Below, piece after piece: positions 24,594 through 33,600 of a DNA stretch of 64,000 nt. This DNA comes from Polaribacter marinaquae (GTDB lineage: Bacteria; Bacteroidota; Bacteroidia; Flavobacteriales; Flavobacteriaceae): contig NZ_CP150496.1 in the NCBI RefSeq assembly GCF_038019025.1, positions 2,558,001 to 2,622,000 of the forward strand, read 5' to 3'. The notes under the pieces are model-generated. The model made no database searches and was not told where the DNA came from. It saw nothing but the letters and a program-made list of their open reading frames with translations. How positions within the stretch are numbered: the first letter of the stretch is position 1; each line of letters starts with the position of its first letter. The position numbers and the translations under genes were made by a program.

Positions 24594-26963
24594 TTATGCT
24601 GTTGTATTGTATAATTGTGTTTCTAATTCCTTCAATGCTTGTAAATAAACTTTTTTACTACCAAAAGCTTTGATTAATTCAATTGGTGTTCCTAATTTAT
24701 TTAAAGGGTCAAGTTTTAATACTTCTGTACTTTCAATAGTTAATAAACCATCTTCTGCATATTTATCGAGCAAACTATTTAAAACCGTTTGGGCTTTGTC
24801 TCCATATTTGGTAAAATAATTTCTCTTTTTTACGTTGTTTGCTCTTTCTTTTCTTGTTAAGGGTTTTGCTTCAAAAGCTACGTGACAGATTAAATCGAAA
24901 GGGTCAAATTCTTTTCCAACTTCATCTTTTAAAGCTTCAAAGAAAATTCCTTGTTCTTCTAATTCTTTAATAATAACTTCTTTCTTTTCTGAATTGTTCC
25001 AACTATTCAAGAACTTCTCTAAACTTTTATATTGTTTGGTAACGCTATTTTTGGTGTAGTCTTTTAAACTTTCTGTTATAATTTTACCATCATTACCTAA
25101 ATATTGAACACGTTCATTTACAATTTTTACTTGAACGCCATCAACTCGAATTTTTTCTCGTCTTGTATCTTCTTCAATTTCTCCACCACCTTCAATATCT
25201 GGAAATTCAACTTCTGCACCATCTAAAATATCTGTAATTACATCATCTGTGGTTTCATCTTCTGCTCCTGATAAATCGTCATCTTCACCAACTTGTTTTA
25301 TCATTACTGGGTCGCCATCAAAATCAGGGTCAGCAAATAAGTTGGTTACATTTCTAAAGTCCATAATGGTAAAATAGGTTTTACCATATTCTTCATTTAT
25401 TCTCGTTCCACGACCAATAATTTGCTTAAACTCGGTCATTGAACCAATATTACTATCTAAAACAATGAGTTTACAAGTTTGAGCATCAACACCTGTTGTC
25501 ATTAATTTTGAAGTTGTTGCAATAACAGGATAAGGTTCACTTGGATTGATAAAACTATCCAACTCACGTTTTCCTTCTTCGTTATCGCCTGTAATTTGCA
25601 TTACGTACTTATTGTTTTGAGCGAATAAATCGGCATTGGCGTTAGCCAATGCGGAACGCATTCCTTCTGCGTGCTCAATGTCAATACAGAAAACGATTGA
25701 TTTTGCAAATCTGTCATAACCTTTTAAGAATTCGGTTATTTTTTTTGCAACTAATTTTCTGCGTTCGTCAACAACAATATTTTTGTCAAAATCCGTTCTG
25801 TTGTAAATTCTGTCTTCAACTGGATTTCCGCTTTTATCAACAAAACCTTGTGTTGGTCTCCAACCTTCCGCATCAATATCTAAAGTGACTTTTACAACTT
25901 TATAAGGTGCAAGAAAACCATCATCAATTCCTTGTTTTAAAGAATAGGTGTAAAGAGGCTCACCGAAATAATCAATATTTGAAACTTCTTCGGTTTCTTT
26001 TGGTGTTGCTGTTAAACCAATGTGAGTTGCTTTGTTGAAATAAGCTAAAATCTCACGCCATTTGCTATCTTCTTTAGCACTTCCTCTGTGGCACTCGTCA
26101 ATTATTATTAAATCAAAAAAGTCTGGACTAAATTGTTTGTATGCATCTGCTCCTTGACTATCTGATAAACCTTGATATAATGCTAAATAAATATTGTAAG
26201 CTGTATCAATTTGTTTCTTTTTTATGATTGTTAGAGCATCTTTAAAATGTCTAAAATCTCCACGAGCTGTTTGGTCAATTAATGCAGTTCTGTCCGCTAA
26301 AAATAGAATTCTCTTTTTTGCTCCACTTTTCCAAAGCCTATAAATGATTTGAAAAGCAGTATAGGTTTTTCCTGTTCCAGTTGCCATTACCAAAATAATT
26401 CGGTCTTGACCTTTTGCAACTGCTTCGATTGTTCTGTTTACTGCAATTTGTTGGTAATATCTTGGACTACGACCAGAACCATCTTGAAAATAATCTTGCT
26501 TTGCAATTTCTTCAACTTCTTCGGTTTCAATTCCTTTGTATTTTTTGTACTTCTGCCAAAGAATTTCAGGACTTGGAAATTCGTCTAAAGTCAGTTCTTT
26601 TTCAATTTCTCCGTCTGTTGCTGTTTTATCGTGAAAGTAAAATCCGTCTCCATTACTACTAAACACACAAGGAATATCCAAGGTGTTGGCGTAGCCAAGA
26701 GCTTGTTGAATTCCACTTTTTACGCTGTGTTTGTTGTCTTTTGCCTCAATTATAGCAATCGGTACATTCGGTTTGTAGAAAAGAATATAGTCCGCAAATT
26801 TTCTTTTTCCTCTTGCAGTCAGCTTTCCTTTCACATAGATTCGACCATCTGTGAAGAAAATTTCACGTCCTAATTGTGTTTGCTCATCCCAACCTGATTT
26901 CAAAATAGCAGGTGTGATAAATTTCGCCTTTATGTCAGATTCAGATAAGTCTTTTTTATTCAT
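24594..26963 (-). CDS. hsdR: Type I restriction endonuclease, DEAD-box subunit (cassette C3)
   Basis: A 789-residue HsdR of the EcoEI-like group. A PD-(D/E)xK nuclease lies near the N-terminus (FADYILFY followed by IAIIEAKDN; catalytic Asp58 and Glu73-Lys75 region). The translocase motor follows with Walker A MATGTGKT at 193-200, DECHRG at 289-294 and LTAT at 317-320. The C-terminal domain is acidic around residues 560-610. Motifs are intact. It is first in a two-gene operon with the methyltransferase-specificity fusion. The pair would protect against phage and foreign DNA, and is a large cargo for one cassette. Confidence 0.92.
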   Translation of the reverse strand: MNKKDLSESDIKAKFITPAILKSGWDEQTQLGREIFFTDGRIYVKGKLTARGKRKFADYILFYKPNVPIAIIEAKDNKHSVKSGIQQALGYANTLDIPCVFSSNGDGFYFHDKTATDGEIEKELTLDEFPSPEILWQKYKKYKGIETEEVEEIAKQDYFQDGSGRSPRYYQQIAVNRTIEAVAKGQDRIILVMATGTGKTYTAFQIIYRLWKSGAKKRILFLADRTALIDQTARGDFRHFKDALTIIKKKQIDTAYNIYLALYQGLSDSQGADAYKQFSPDFFDLIIIDECHRGSAKEDSKWREILAYFNKATHIGLTATPKETEEVSNIDYFGEPLYTYSLKQGIDDGFLAPYKVVKVTLDIDAEGWRPTQGFVDKSGNPVEDRIYNRTDFDKNIVVDERRKLVAKKITEFLKGYDRFAKSIVFCIDIEHAEGMRSALANANADLFAQNNKYVMQITGDNEEGKRELDSFINPSEPYPVIATTSKLMTTGVDAQTCKLIVLDSNIGSMTEFKQIIGRGTRINEEYGKTYFTIMDFRNVTNLFADPDFDGDPVMIKQVGEDDDLSGAEDETTDDVITDILDGAEVEFPDIEGGGEIEEDTRREKIRVDGVQVKIVNERVQYLGNDGKIITESLKDYTKNSVTKQYKSLEKFLNSWNNSEKKEVIIKELEEQGIFFEALKDEVGKEFDPFDLICHVAFEAKPLTRKERANNVKKRNYFTKYGDKAQTVLNSLLDKYAEDGLLTIESTEVLKLDPLNKLGTPIELIKAFGSKKVYLQALKELETQLYNTTA

Positions 26964-26980
26964 TCATTTTGTTGGTTTGG

Positions 26981-27073
26981 TCGCGTGTTGGCTAAAATAG
27001 CTCTTTTGTTTTTTTTAGCGTTGGATTTTGCGTTGGAAAAAAAATAAATGTGCTATTTATGCGGCTGGCTTTT
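26981..27073. repeat. E element 4 (right inner edge of cassette C3)
   Basis: Arms AAATAGC-TC-TTTTGTTTTTTTT and AAAAAAAATAAA-TGT-GCTATTT pair; GCGTTGG lies in the loop. The arms differ from elements 1-3 but remain complementary. It lies between the hsdR start and attC2. Confidence 0.7.
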
Positions 27074-27114
27074 ATAGTTCAAATTTTCAATGTTTTCTCG
27101 TTTTTCCGCATTAT

Positions 27115-27248
27115 GCACAACGTGTTTATATATGGTTTGTTGCGTGGTTTAAGCACCTAATTTAGTAAATAATCACTGACCAAGAAAATCCGCGAGGATT
27201 TTCGCAAGTAAGCAGAAAGACAGCAATAAATTATATATGTTGTTGGGC
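27115..27248 (-). repeat. attC-like site 2 (3' end of cassette C2)
   Basis: A 134-bp imperfect palindrome. On the minus strand it opens GCCCAAC (27242-27248) and closes GTTGTGC (27115-27121). Central hairpin 27184-27203 with arms GAAAATCC/GGATTTTC around GCGA. Confidence 0.85.
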
Positions 27249-27255
27249 AACGTTT

Positions 27256-27816
27256 TTATTTCTTTTTCAGGTCAAAACCTAAATTCAGTTGTAACATTAT
27301 TGGAAAAAATCCACCATTCCCATTTGTGTCAAAATAATAATGAGGTCCTATGTCAAATAATAAGTGAAAATTTTTTCCATATTTTCTCTGTATTCCCCAA
27401 GTTGGACCAATTGCAAAGTCAAAATTTGAGCTTCTTATAAAATTACTTTCTATTGTATTTCCTCTAGTTAAAAATCTGAAAGAAACAAAATTTCCAGAAT
27501 TATTTTCTGTACTTCGATTTTTGGCTTTTCTTTTTTCAAAATTATAAAATCTCTTATACTGTAAATCTAAAAACGGATTAAAACTATAAAGAAATTCATT
27601 ATAAGGTGAAACAGAAATTTCATCATAAGGAGCTCCATAACCAATTCCTAAACCAGCAGAAAATGTTCCTTTTTTTGAAACTGGCATTTCTAATTCAATT
27701 GCAGGATTTAAAAAATTAATTCTCCAAACTTTTTCAGTTTTAGGTTCAATTTTTTCTTGCGCATAATTCAGAGTTGTTAAAATTCCAAATATTATTAGTA
27801 GTAAATTCTTTTTCAT
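27256..27816 (-). CDS. Predicted outer-membrane beta-barrel protein of unknown function (cassette C2)
   Basis: A 186-residue exported protein. A signal peptide ends near residue 19 (LTTLNYAQ). The mature part shows alternating aromatic strands (FSAGLGIGYGAPY, FLYSFNPFLDLQYKRFY, FHLLFDIGPHYYF) and ends with LQLNLGFDLKKK, consistent with an eight-stranded outer-membrane barrel. No specific family recognised. Its stop codon is 8 bp from attC2. Single-gene cassette. Confidence 0.72.
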   Translation of the reverse strand: MKKNLLLIIFGILTTLNYAQEKIEPKTEKVWRINFLNPAIELEMPVSKKGTFSAGLGIGYGAPYDEISVSPYNEFLYSFNPFLDLQYKRFYNFEKRKAKNRSTENNSGNFVSFRFLTRGNTIESNFIRSSNFDFAIGPTWGIQRKYGKNFHLLFDIGPHYYFDTNGNGGFFPIMLQLNLGFDLKKK

Positions 27817-27861
27817 TTTTTCTTTATATTATTAATTTTCGTGTTTTTCGTTTTTAATGTT

Positions 27862-27995
27862 GCCCAACGTTGTTGTATATGGTTTGTTGCGTGTTTTAAG
27901 CAACTAATTTAGTAAATAATTACGGACAAAGAAAGTCCGCGAGGACTTTCGTAAGTAGGCAAAAAGCCAGCAATAAATTATATACGGTGTTAGCG
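27862..27995 (-). repeat. attC-like site 1 (3' end of cassette C1)
   Basis: A 134-bp imperfect palindrome. On the minus strand it opens CGCTAAC (27989-27995) and closes GTTGGGC (27862-27868). Arms around GTATAT and TTTATTGC/GCAACAAA pair. Central hairpin 27931-27950 with arms GAAAGTCC/GGACTTTC around GCGA. Confidence 0.87.
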
Positions 27996-28073
27996 GTAGT
28001 TTTTTAATTTATATTCGTTATTTTATTATAACAGTAAAAATTTCACCAATTTCTTTAAACATACGATGGTGTT

Positions 28074-29054
28074 TTATTTGATAGGAATCACAATCTTGCC
28101 TTTCCTATTTATAAATCCGAACTGATTTCCTTTTTTGACTAATGCCAATTCTTTACGAACTTCTCCAAACATTCCAATTGCGGTATATTCTATAGGAACA
28201 ATAATTTCGCCTTTCATATTTATAAATCCAAACTGATTATCTTTTTTTACAATTGCCCATTCTTTATGAATTTCTCCGAACATTCCAATTGCGGTATATT
28301 CTATAGGAACAATAATTTCGCCTTTCATATCTATAAAACCGAACTGATTATCTTTTTTTACTATTGCCCATTCTTTATGAATTTCTCCGAACATTCCAAT
28401 TGCGGTATATTCTATAGGAACAATAATTTTGCCTTTCATATCTATAAACCCGAATAGATTATCTTTTTTTACTATTGCCCATTCTTTATGAACTTCTCCG
28501 AACATTCCAATTGCGGTATATTCTACAGGAACAATAATTTTGCCTTTCATATCTATAAAGCCAAAAAGATTTCCTTTTTTTACCAATGCCCAATTTTTAT
28601 GAATTTCCCCAAACTTTCCAATAAAATCATATTCTTTTGGAGGTGTTTTCCTTTTATGTTCAGCTTCTAAATTTGCCTTTTGATTATTTATTTCTAGGGT
28701 GTTTTTGTTTTTTTTATTAAATGCAGTAACAGAAAGAAAAAGAATAATGAGAATTGAAGTAGTTAAGATTGAGATTTTTTTCATTGTATTTGTTTTTAAA
28801 TTAAAGAAGTCTTTTAAATACCATAAAATAGTATGGTTTTTCAAATTTGAATTTTGATTTGAGATTTCAAAAAAATCAATTTTCAAGAATTCTGAAATAA
28901 TTTTGATAGTAGATGATCTTGGTTTAACAGCACCAGATTCAATTCTCTGAATTGTACGTATTGTTATGTTGCATTTTTCTGCAACTTCTGCTTGAGTTAA
29001 TCCATTTGCTTTTCTTATTCTAATTAATTCTTTTCCGAAATCTAGTCTATCCAT
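28074..29054 (-). CDS. Xre-type regulator with membrane helix and WG repeats (cassette C1)
   Basis: A 326-residue protein. Residues 1-65 are an Xre/Cro helix-turn-helix (GLTQAEVAEKCNITIRTIQRIESG). A single membrane helix lies at about 93-112. From residue about 140 five WG-type repeats of about 37 residues follow, each like FGEIHKEWAIVKKDNQFGFI. At DNA level the repeats are nearly identical 111-bp copies at about 28080-28640, so recent expansion or copy-number change is likely. The layout suggests a membrane-anchored DNA-binding protein sensing something outside. It is the cassette next to the recombinase, normally the most recently inserted position. Confidence 0.8.
   Translation of the reverse strand: MDRLDFGKELIRIRKANGLTQAEVAEKCNITIRTIQRIESGAVKPRSSTIKIISEFLKIDFFEISNQNSNLKNHTILWYLKDFFNLKTNTMKKISILTTSILIILFLSVTAFNKKNKNTLEINNQKANLEAEHKRKTPPKEYDFIGKFGEIHKNWALVKKGNLFGFIDMKGKIIVPVEYTAIGMFGEVHKEWAIVKKDNLFGFIDMKGKIIVPIEYTAIGMFGEIHKEWAIVKKDNQFGFIDMKGEIIVPIEYTAIGMFGEIHKEWAIVKKDNQFGFINMKGEIIVPIEYTAIGMFGEVRKELALVKKGNQFGFINRKGKIVIPIK
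28080..28640 (-). repeat. 111-bp coding tandem repeats (WG repeats)
   Basis: Five in-frame copies encode the WG repeats of the C1 protein. Blocks such as GAACATTCCAATTGCGGTAT recur every 111 bp with only a few base changes. Confidence 0.85.
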
Positions 29055-29194
29055 TCAAATTGAAATTTTAAGTAAAATTATCTTCAATCGTAAAACTTGC
29101 CAAAAATTAGTAATGTTTTTTGTATGACATTTACACGACATTTGGTTTTTGGTGTTATTTAATTGTGACTTTTGATATAAAAACGATGTTCATT

Positions 29195-29215
29195 CTAATT
29201 ACCGCTAACTGGTTA
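29195..29215 (-). other. attI-like insertion half-site
   Basis: On the minus strand 29203-29209 reads GTTAGCG, preceded by GCATATAACCA. It matches the inner end of attC1 (CGCTAAC) and so marks the start of C1. No second half, palindrome or hairpin accompanies it, as expected for an attI site. It lies 34 bp past the recombinase stop codon. The assignment is by position only. Confidence 0.6.
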
Positions 29216-29242
29216 TATGCAATCAAATATATTACATTTTCA

Positions 29243-30400
29243 TTATAATTTACCGGATAATAAAACTTTTTTGTTGTTATTATCGGTCATTTTTATCTTT
29301 TGTAAGGCTCTATCTAACGGATTCTGAATCTCCATTAAATCTTTTCTTTTTACATGTGTATATATCATAGTGGTTTCTGGTCTAGAATGTCCTAACAAAG
29401 ACTGAATGTATCTTATATCAACTCCGTTTTCAAGTAAATGTGTTGCATAACTGTGCCTTAAAGTGTGTGGTGTTACCGTTCTTCTAATGCCTGCTTTTAA
29501 ACAATTCTTCTTTAAAAACTGACGAACACTTTCCGCACTATATTTTCCCTTGTTTTGTCCTTCTACAAAATAAATTTCGGGTTTGTATGAGTAATAATAA
29601 TTAGATAATAACGGAATAAAACTATCGGCTAAACTAACATATCTGTCTTTTCTTCCTTTACTATTTTTAATAACTAATTGCTTTCTATCAATATTAAAGT
29701 TCTCTAATTTTAAATTAATCAATTCGCTAATTCTTAATCCACAAGAATAAATTAAAGCTAATATTGCTTTGTGTTTTAAGTTTTGGGTAACGCCAATAAT
29801 TTTTAAAACTTCCTCTTGAGACAAAATATTAGGTAGTTTTTTAGATTTCTTGGGTCTAACTAATTCTAAATTATTTATTAAAGTTTCAGGGCAAAAAACT
29901 ATAAATAGTTTTAAAGCACTAATAAATTGCCTTTGAGAACTTACAGAGTAATTTCTCTCTATAAATACACTTTCAATAAAAAGTTCTACAGATTTATTAG
30001 TTAGTTCGTTTAAAGCAGTATTAGTGTGAAAGTTTATAAAATCGGCAACAAAAAAAGTATAGGTCTGTATGGTGCTTTTACTATACCTTTTCCCTTTTAA
30101 ATAAAGGTAAAAATTATTTAAAAGCACTTTTTCATCCGCAGATAAATTTCTGTTAAAAGGGGTTTTCTTTGTTGAGTTTTGAATCGTTAATTTTGTAATT
30201 TTATCAAAATTTCGCTTAAGAGCTTCTAAATTTAAGGCAGTATCTTGCAAATACCAACATTTAAGAGATTTGCTCCATAAAGCTCCATCAATTTTTCTTA
30301 TAATATTTATTAAATCATTATTATAATCAAACTTAATTAGAAGTTGTTGCTTGTTACGGTGCTTTTTTCGCTCAACAAATATGTTAGGATACTTTTTCAA
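29243..30400 (-). CDS. Tyrosine recombinase, candidate cassette integrase
   Basis: A 385-residue tyrosine recombinase. Residues 1-75 form an extra N-terminal domain with a Trp-rich motif (WSKSLKCWYLQD) seen in Bacteroidota integrases; a SAM-like core-binding domain is at about 85-175; the catalytic domain follows. Catalytic residues are all present: R223 (CGLRISEL), K248 (SKGRKDR), H312 and R315 (TPHTLRHS), H338 (LLGHS) and Y347 (TMIYTHV). The end, TTMIYTHV then NPLD, resembles IntI (SPLD), but the IntI-specific I2 insertion before the HxxR box is missing. It is transcribed in the same direction as the cassettes. Cassette mobilisation is inferred. Confidence 0.9.
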   Translation of the reverse strand: MKKYPNIFVERKKHRNKQQLLIKFDYNNDLINIIRKIDGALWSKSLKCWYLQDTALNLEALKRNFDKITKLTIQNSTKKTPFNRNLSADEKVLLNNFYLYLKGKRYSKSTIQTYTFFVADFINFHTNTALNELTNKSVELFIESVFIERNYSVSSQRQFISALKLFIVFCPETLINNLELVRPKKSKKLPNILSQEEVLKIIGVTQNLKHKAILALIYSCGLRISELINLKLENFNIDRKQLVIKNSKGRKDRYVSLADSFIPLLSNYYYSYKPEIYFVEGQNKGKYSAESVRQFLKKNCLKAGIRRTVTPHTLRHSYATHLLENGVDIRYIQSLLGHSRPETTMIYTHVKRKDLMEIQNPLDRALQKIKMTDNNNKKVLLSGKL

Positions 30401-30621
30401 TTTTCTTATTTATAGCACCTAAATATACTAAATATAAGTCGATTATAAGTGTTTTTTAAATAGGTTTTTTAATAATTTTGTTAGAAAAACGTTATTGCTA
30501 CAAATAAAAATGTGTTTGTAAATTTTAATTAAAACTTTAGTAAATCATTCACATAATAAATAGCTGTAAAACTTAAAAATTAATAATACTGATGTATTTT
30601 TACATAATCATTTAAACTTTT

Positions 30622-33600
30622 ATGTCGAAAAGAAAGAAAACTAAAAAGAAATATCGTTTTGTAAGAAGAACTTTAAGGGTTCTTATTGCTGTTTTGTTTT
30701 TTTTCCTTTTTTTAGTTTTATTTATCCGAAGTTCTTGGGGACAAAATTTAATTGTACAAAAAGCTGTTAATTATGTTTCTAATAAAACCAATACAAAAGT
30801 AGCGATAAATAAGTTGTTTATTACTTTTGATGGAGACATCCAGTTAAATGGTTTATTTTTAGAAGATAAAAAAGGTGATACCTTAATTTATTCGAAATCT
30901 CTAGAAGCAAACGTACCACTTTTTGCAATGATTTCAGGAAAATCTATCGGTGTAGATAATTTAGAATGGAATGGAGTAAGAGCAAATATCTTAAGAAAAG
31001 ACACGCTAAATAATTATAATTTTCAGTTTTTAATTGATGCATTTGCATCAGAAAACACTGCGGAAGTAGCTAAAGATACAGCAACAAATCCTGTTGATAT
31101 TGTCTTAGGAACTTTAAATTTTAAAAACATAAATGTAAATTTTAAAGATGATGTTTTAGGTATTGATAGCAAGTTTAAGATTGGTAGTTTAGCTGCAGAT
31201 ATCGACAAAGTTGATGTGAATTCTATGCATTTTGATGTTCATGAAGTTGGACTTAAAAATTCTGAAATCTCTTATATTCAAAAGCCTCCATCAATAGTTT
31301 TACCTGCTACAGAAGTAATTTTACCAACAATTACTGCGGATAAGATCTCGATTAATAACACAAAAGCTTTCTATCAATCTAAGATAGATAATTTGTCTGC
31401 AAATGTTACCATCACAGATTTTTATTCAGAAATACCTAGCGCAGATTTAAAAAAGAATAGCTTCGATATAAATACAATTCAGTTACATAAATCAGAAATT
31501 TTATTAGCTTTAAATTCTAAAGACAATCAAAAAGTAAATAATAACACACCAGTAACTTTTAGTTGGCCAGCAATCGATTTAAAAATAGATGAAATAGATT
31601 TTTCAGAAAACAAAGTTCAATCTGCTGTAAATAATCAAAAACCGAGTTTAAATGTATTTAATCCAGAAGCTTTATTTATTGATAATTTAAATTTAAAAGC
31701 GAAAGAAATTAAATTAAAAGATAAACAAGCGGAATTAGAAATCGAGCGTTTTAATTTTAAAGAAAAATCTGGTTTAAATCTTTCAAAATTTCAATTAACT
31801 ATAAAGGCAACAGATACAAAAACTAGTATTTCCGATTTAAAAATTGCTGTCAATCAAAATAAAATATCGGGTAATTTACAAGCTAATTACACATCATTAT
31901 CCAAACTAGTTTCTTCACCAGAAACTACAAATTTGCAAATCAATTTGCCTTCATTTAATGTTTGGTTAAAAGAGGTTTTTAGATTTCAGCCGCAATTAAA
32001 AGAAAATGAATACTTATCTAAATTAAGTGCAAAAGCATTTCAAGGAAAATTATTTTTAGACGGAAATTTAAATGATTTAAAGATTGAAAATACTAGTGTT
32101 AATTGGGGTAATGCTACAAATGTTTCTTTAAACGGAAGTGTCAAGAATGCTACAAATCCGGATAAATTACAATTGAATTTGCCAAATTTTAAAGCTGAAA
32201 CTAAAAGAGCAGATCTTTTACAAATTGTTAATGAAAAAGAATTAAATTTAAAATTACCTGAAGAAATTTTAATTACTGGTAATGTTAACGGAAGTTTAAA
32301 GAACAGTAAAATTGATGCTAGTATAAATACATCTCAAGGTAATGCTTTTGTAGAGGGAAATTTATCTAATGATACAAATATTAGTTACAATGTTAAAGCA
32401 TCTATTACAGATTATGATTTAGGTGAATTATTACAAAATGAAAATTTTGGCGCTTTATCACTTTCATTACAATCTAACGGAACTGGTGAAAATCTAAATA
32501 ATTTAGATGCGAAATTAGAAACAAACATTTCTAAATTTCAGTTACAAGAATATGTAATTAAAGATTTAAGTTTAGAAGGTAATTTTAAAGATGGTGTTGG
32601 TGTTATTTCTTCTAATTATAAAGATGATAATTTAAATTTAAATCTTAACGGATCTATTATTTTAGATTCTGTAGCAACACAAGCAAATGTAGATTTAAAT
32701 GTAATTGGTGCAGATTTACAAGCTTTAGGTCTTTTAAATAGAAATGTTAAAACGGGTATGGATGTATCTGTTGATTTTAAAGGAAATATAGATAGTTATA
32801 ATATAAAATCTACTATTAAAAATGGTGTTGTAGTTTACGATAATAACACGTATTTACTTGGTGCTGTAAATGCAGAAGCTTTTATTAATAAAGACACCAC
32901 TGCTGTTAAAATAAATAACAAAATGTTAAATGTTAATTTGCAGTCTAACACAGATCCAGAAACGTTTAGCAAAGGTTTGCAACGTCATGTTTTAAGTTAT
33001 TTTTACAGAGATGATAAAGTTTCCGACACAATTAAAAATCCTATAAATTTAAAATTAGAAGCAAAAATTTCGCAAACTTCTTTTATTAAAGACGTTTTTC
33101 TGGTGAACCTAAAAGATATTGATACCATTGATATTGCATTAGATTTTAAAGAACAAGAAAGACTTTTAAAAGCAAATGTTTCTGCACCATTTATTAATTA
33201 TAGTGGTAATAAATTAGATAGTTTGTCTTTTTCTATGGATACAGATAAAGAGAGTTTCAATTTTAATTTAGGTTTTAAAAACATTAAAGCGGGTCCTGTA
33301 GATGTACCCAAAACTGTAATTACTGGTAACCAAACTAATAATGAATTAGCGCTTAATTTCTTAGGATTTCACAAAGGTGAAAAATTGATGAATGTAAATA
33401 CTAAAATTACAGGAAATCGAGATCGACTAAAATTTACGGTAAACAAAGACAGTTTAATTTTAAATAAAAGTAAATGGTCTATACCAGAAGAAAATGAAAT
33501 TGTTTTAGAAAATAATAACTTAACCTTTTCGAATTTTAGAATCAATAAAGAAAATCAATCTATAGAAATTACAAACAACTTAAAAAATATTCAGAAAAAA

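Larger units (their letters stand above)
1312..30400 (-). mobile_element. Integron-like gene-cassette array with its own tyrosine recombinase
   Basis: Seventeen attC-like repeats (listed individually) separate cassettes C1 to C18, read on the minus strand from the recombinase gene at 29243-30400. All cassette genes but one lie on the minus strand. For each cassette the first bases after the G|TT boundary are the reverse complement of the inner end of its own 3' repeat, often for 10-13 bases. Examples: C9 starts GTTGGGCATAATG and its repeat begins CACTATGCCCAAC; C12 starts GTTGTGTTTAATAC and its repeat begins GTACTAAACACAAC. This is the circular-cassette signature known from integrons. The heptamer is GTTR plus three variable bases rather than strict GTTRRRY. 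The array continues past the left edge. Cassette sizes run from about 650 bp to 6.4 kb. That the recombinase moves these cassettes is inference. Confidence 0.85.

Noticed and set aside
1312..27995. CRISPR array as an explanation of the regularly recurring repeats
   Set aside because: Repeats are about 130 bp, spacers contain genes, and no cas gene is present.
1312..29209. Classical integron with IntI and strict GTTRRRY cores
   Set aside because: Only some boundary heptamers fit GTTRRRY and the recombinase lacks the I2 insertion, so the term integron-like is used.
29243..30400. Prophage or ICE integrase
   Set aside because: No phage structural, replication, mobilisation or conjugation genes accompany it, and no flanking direct-repeat att pair or tRNA target was seen. 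The neighbouring repeats explain it better.
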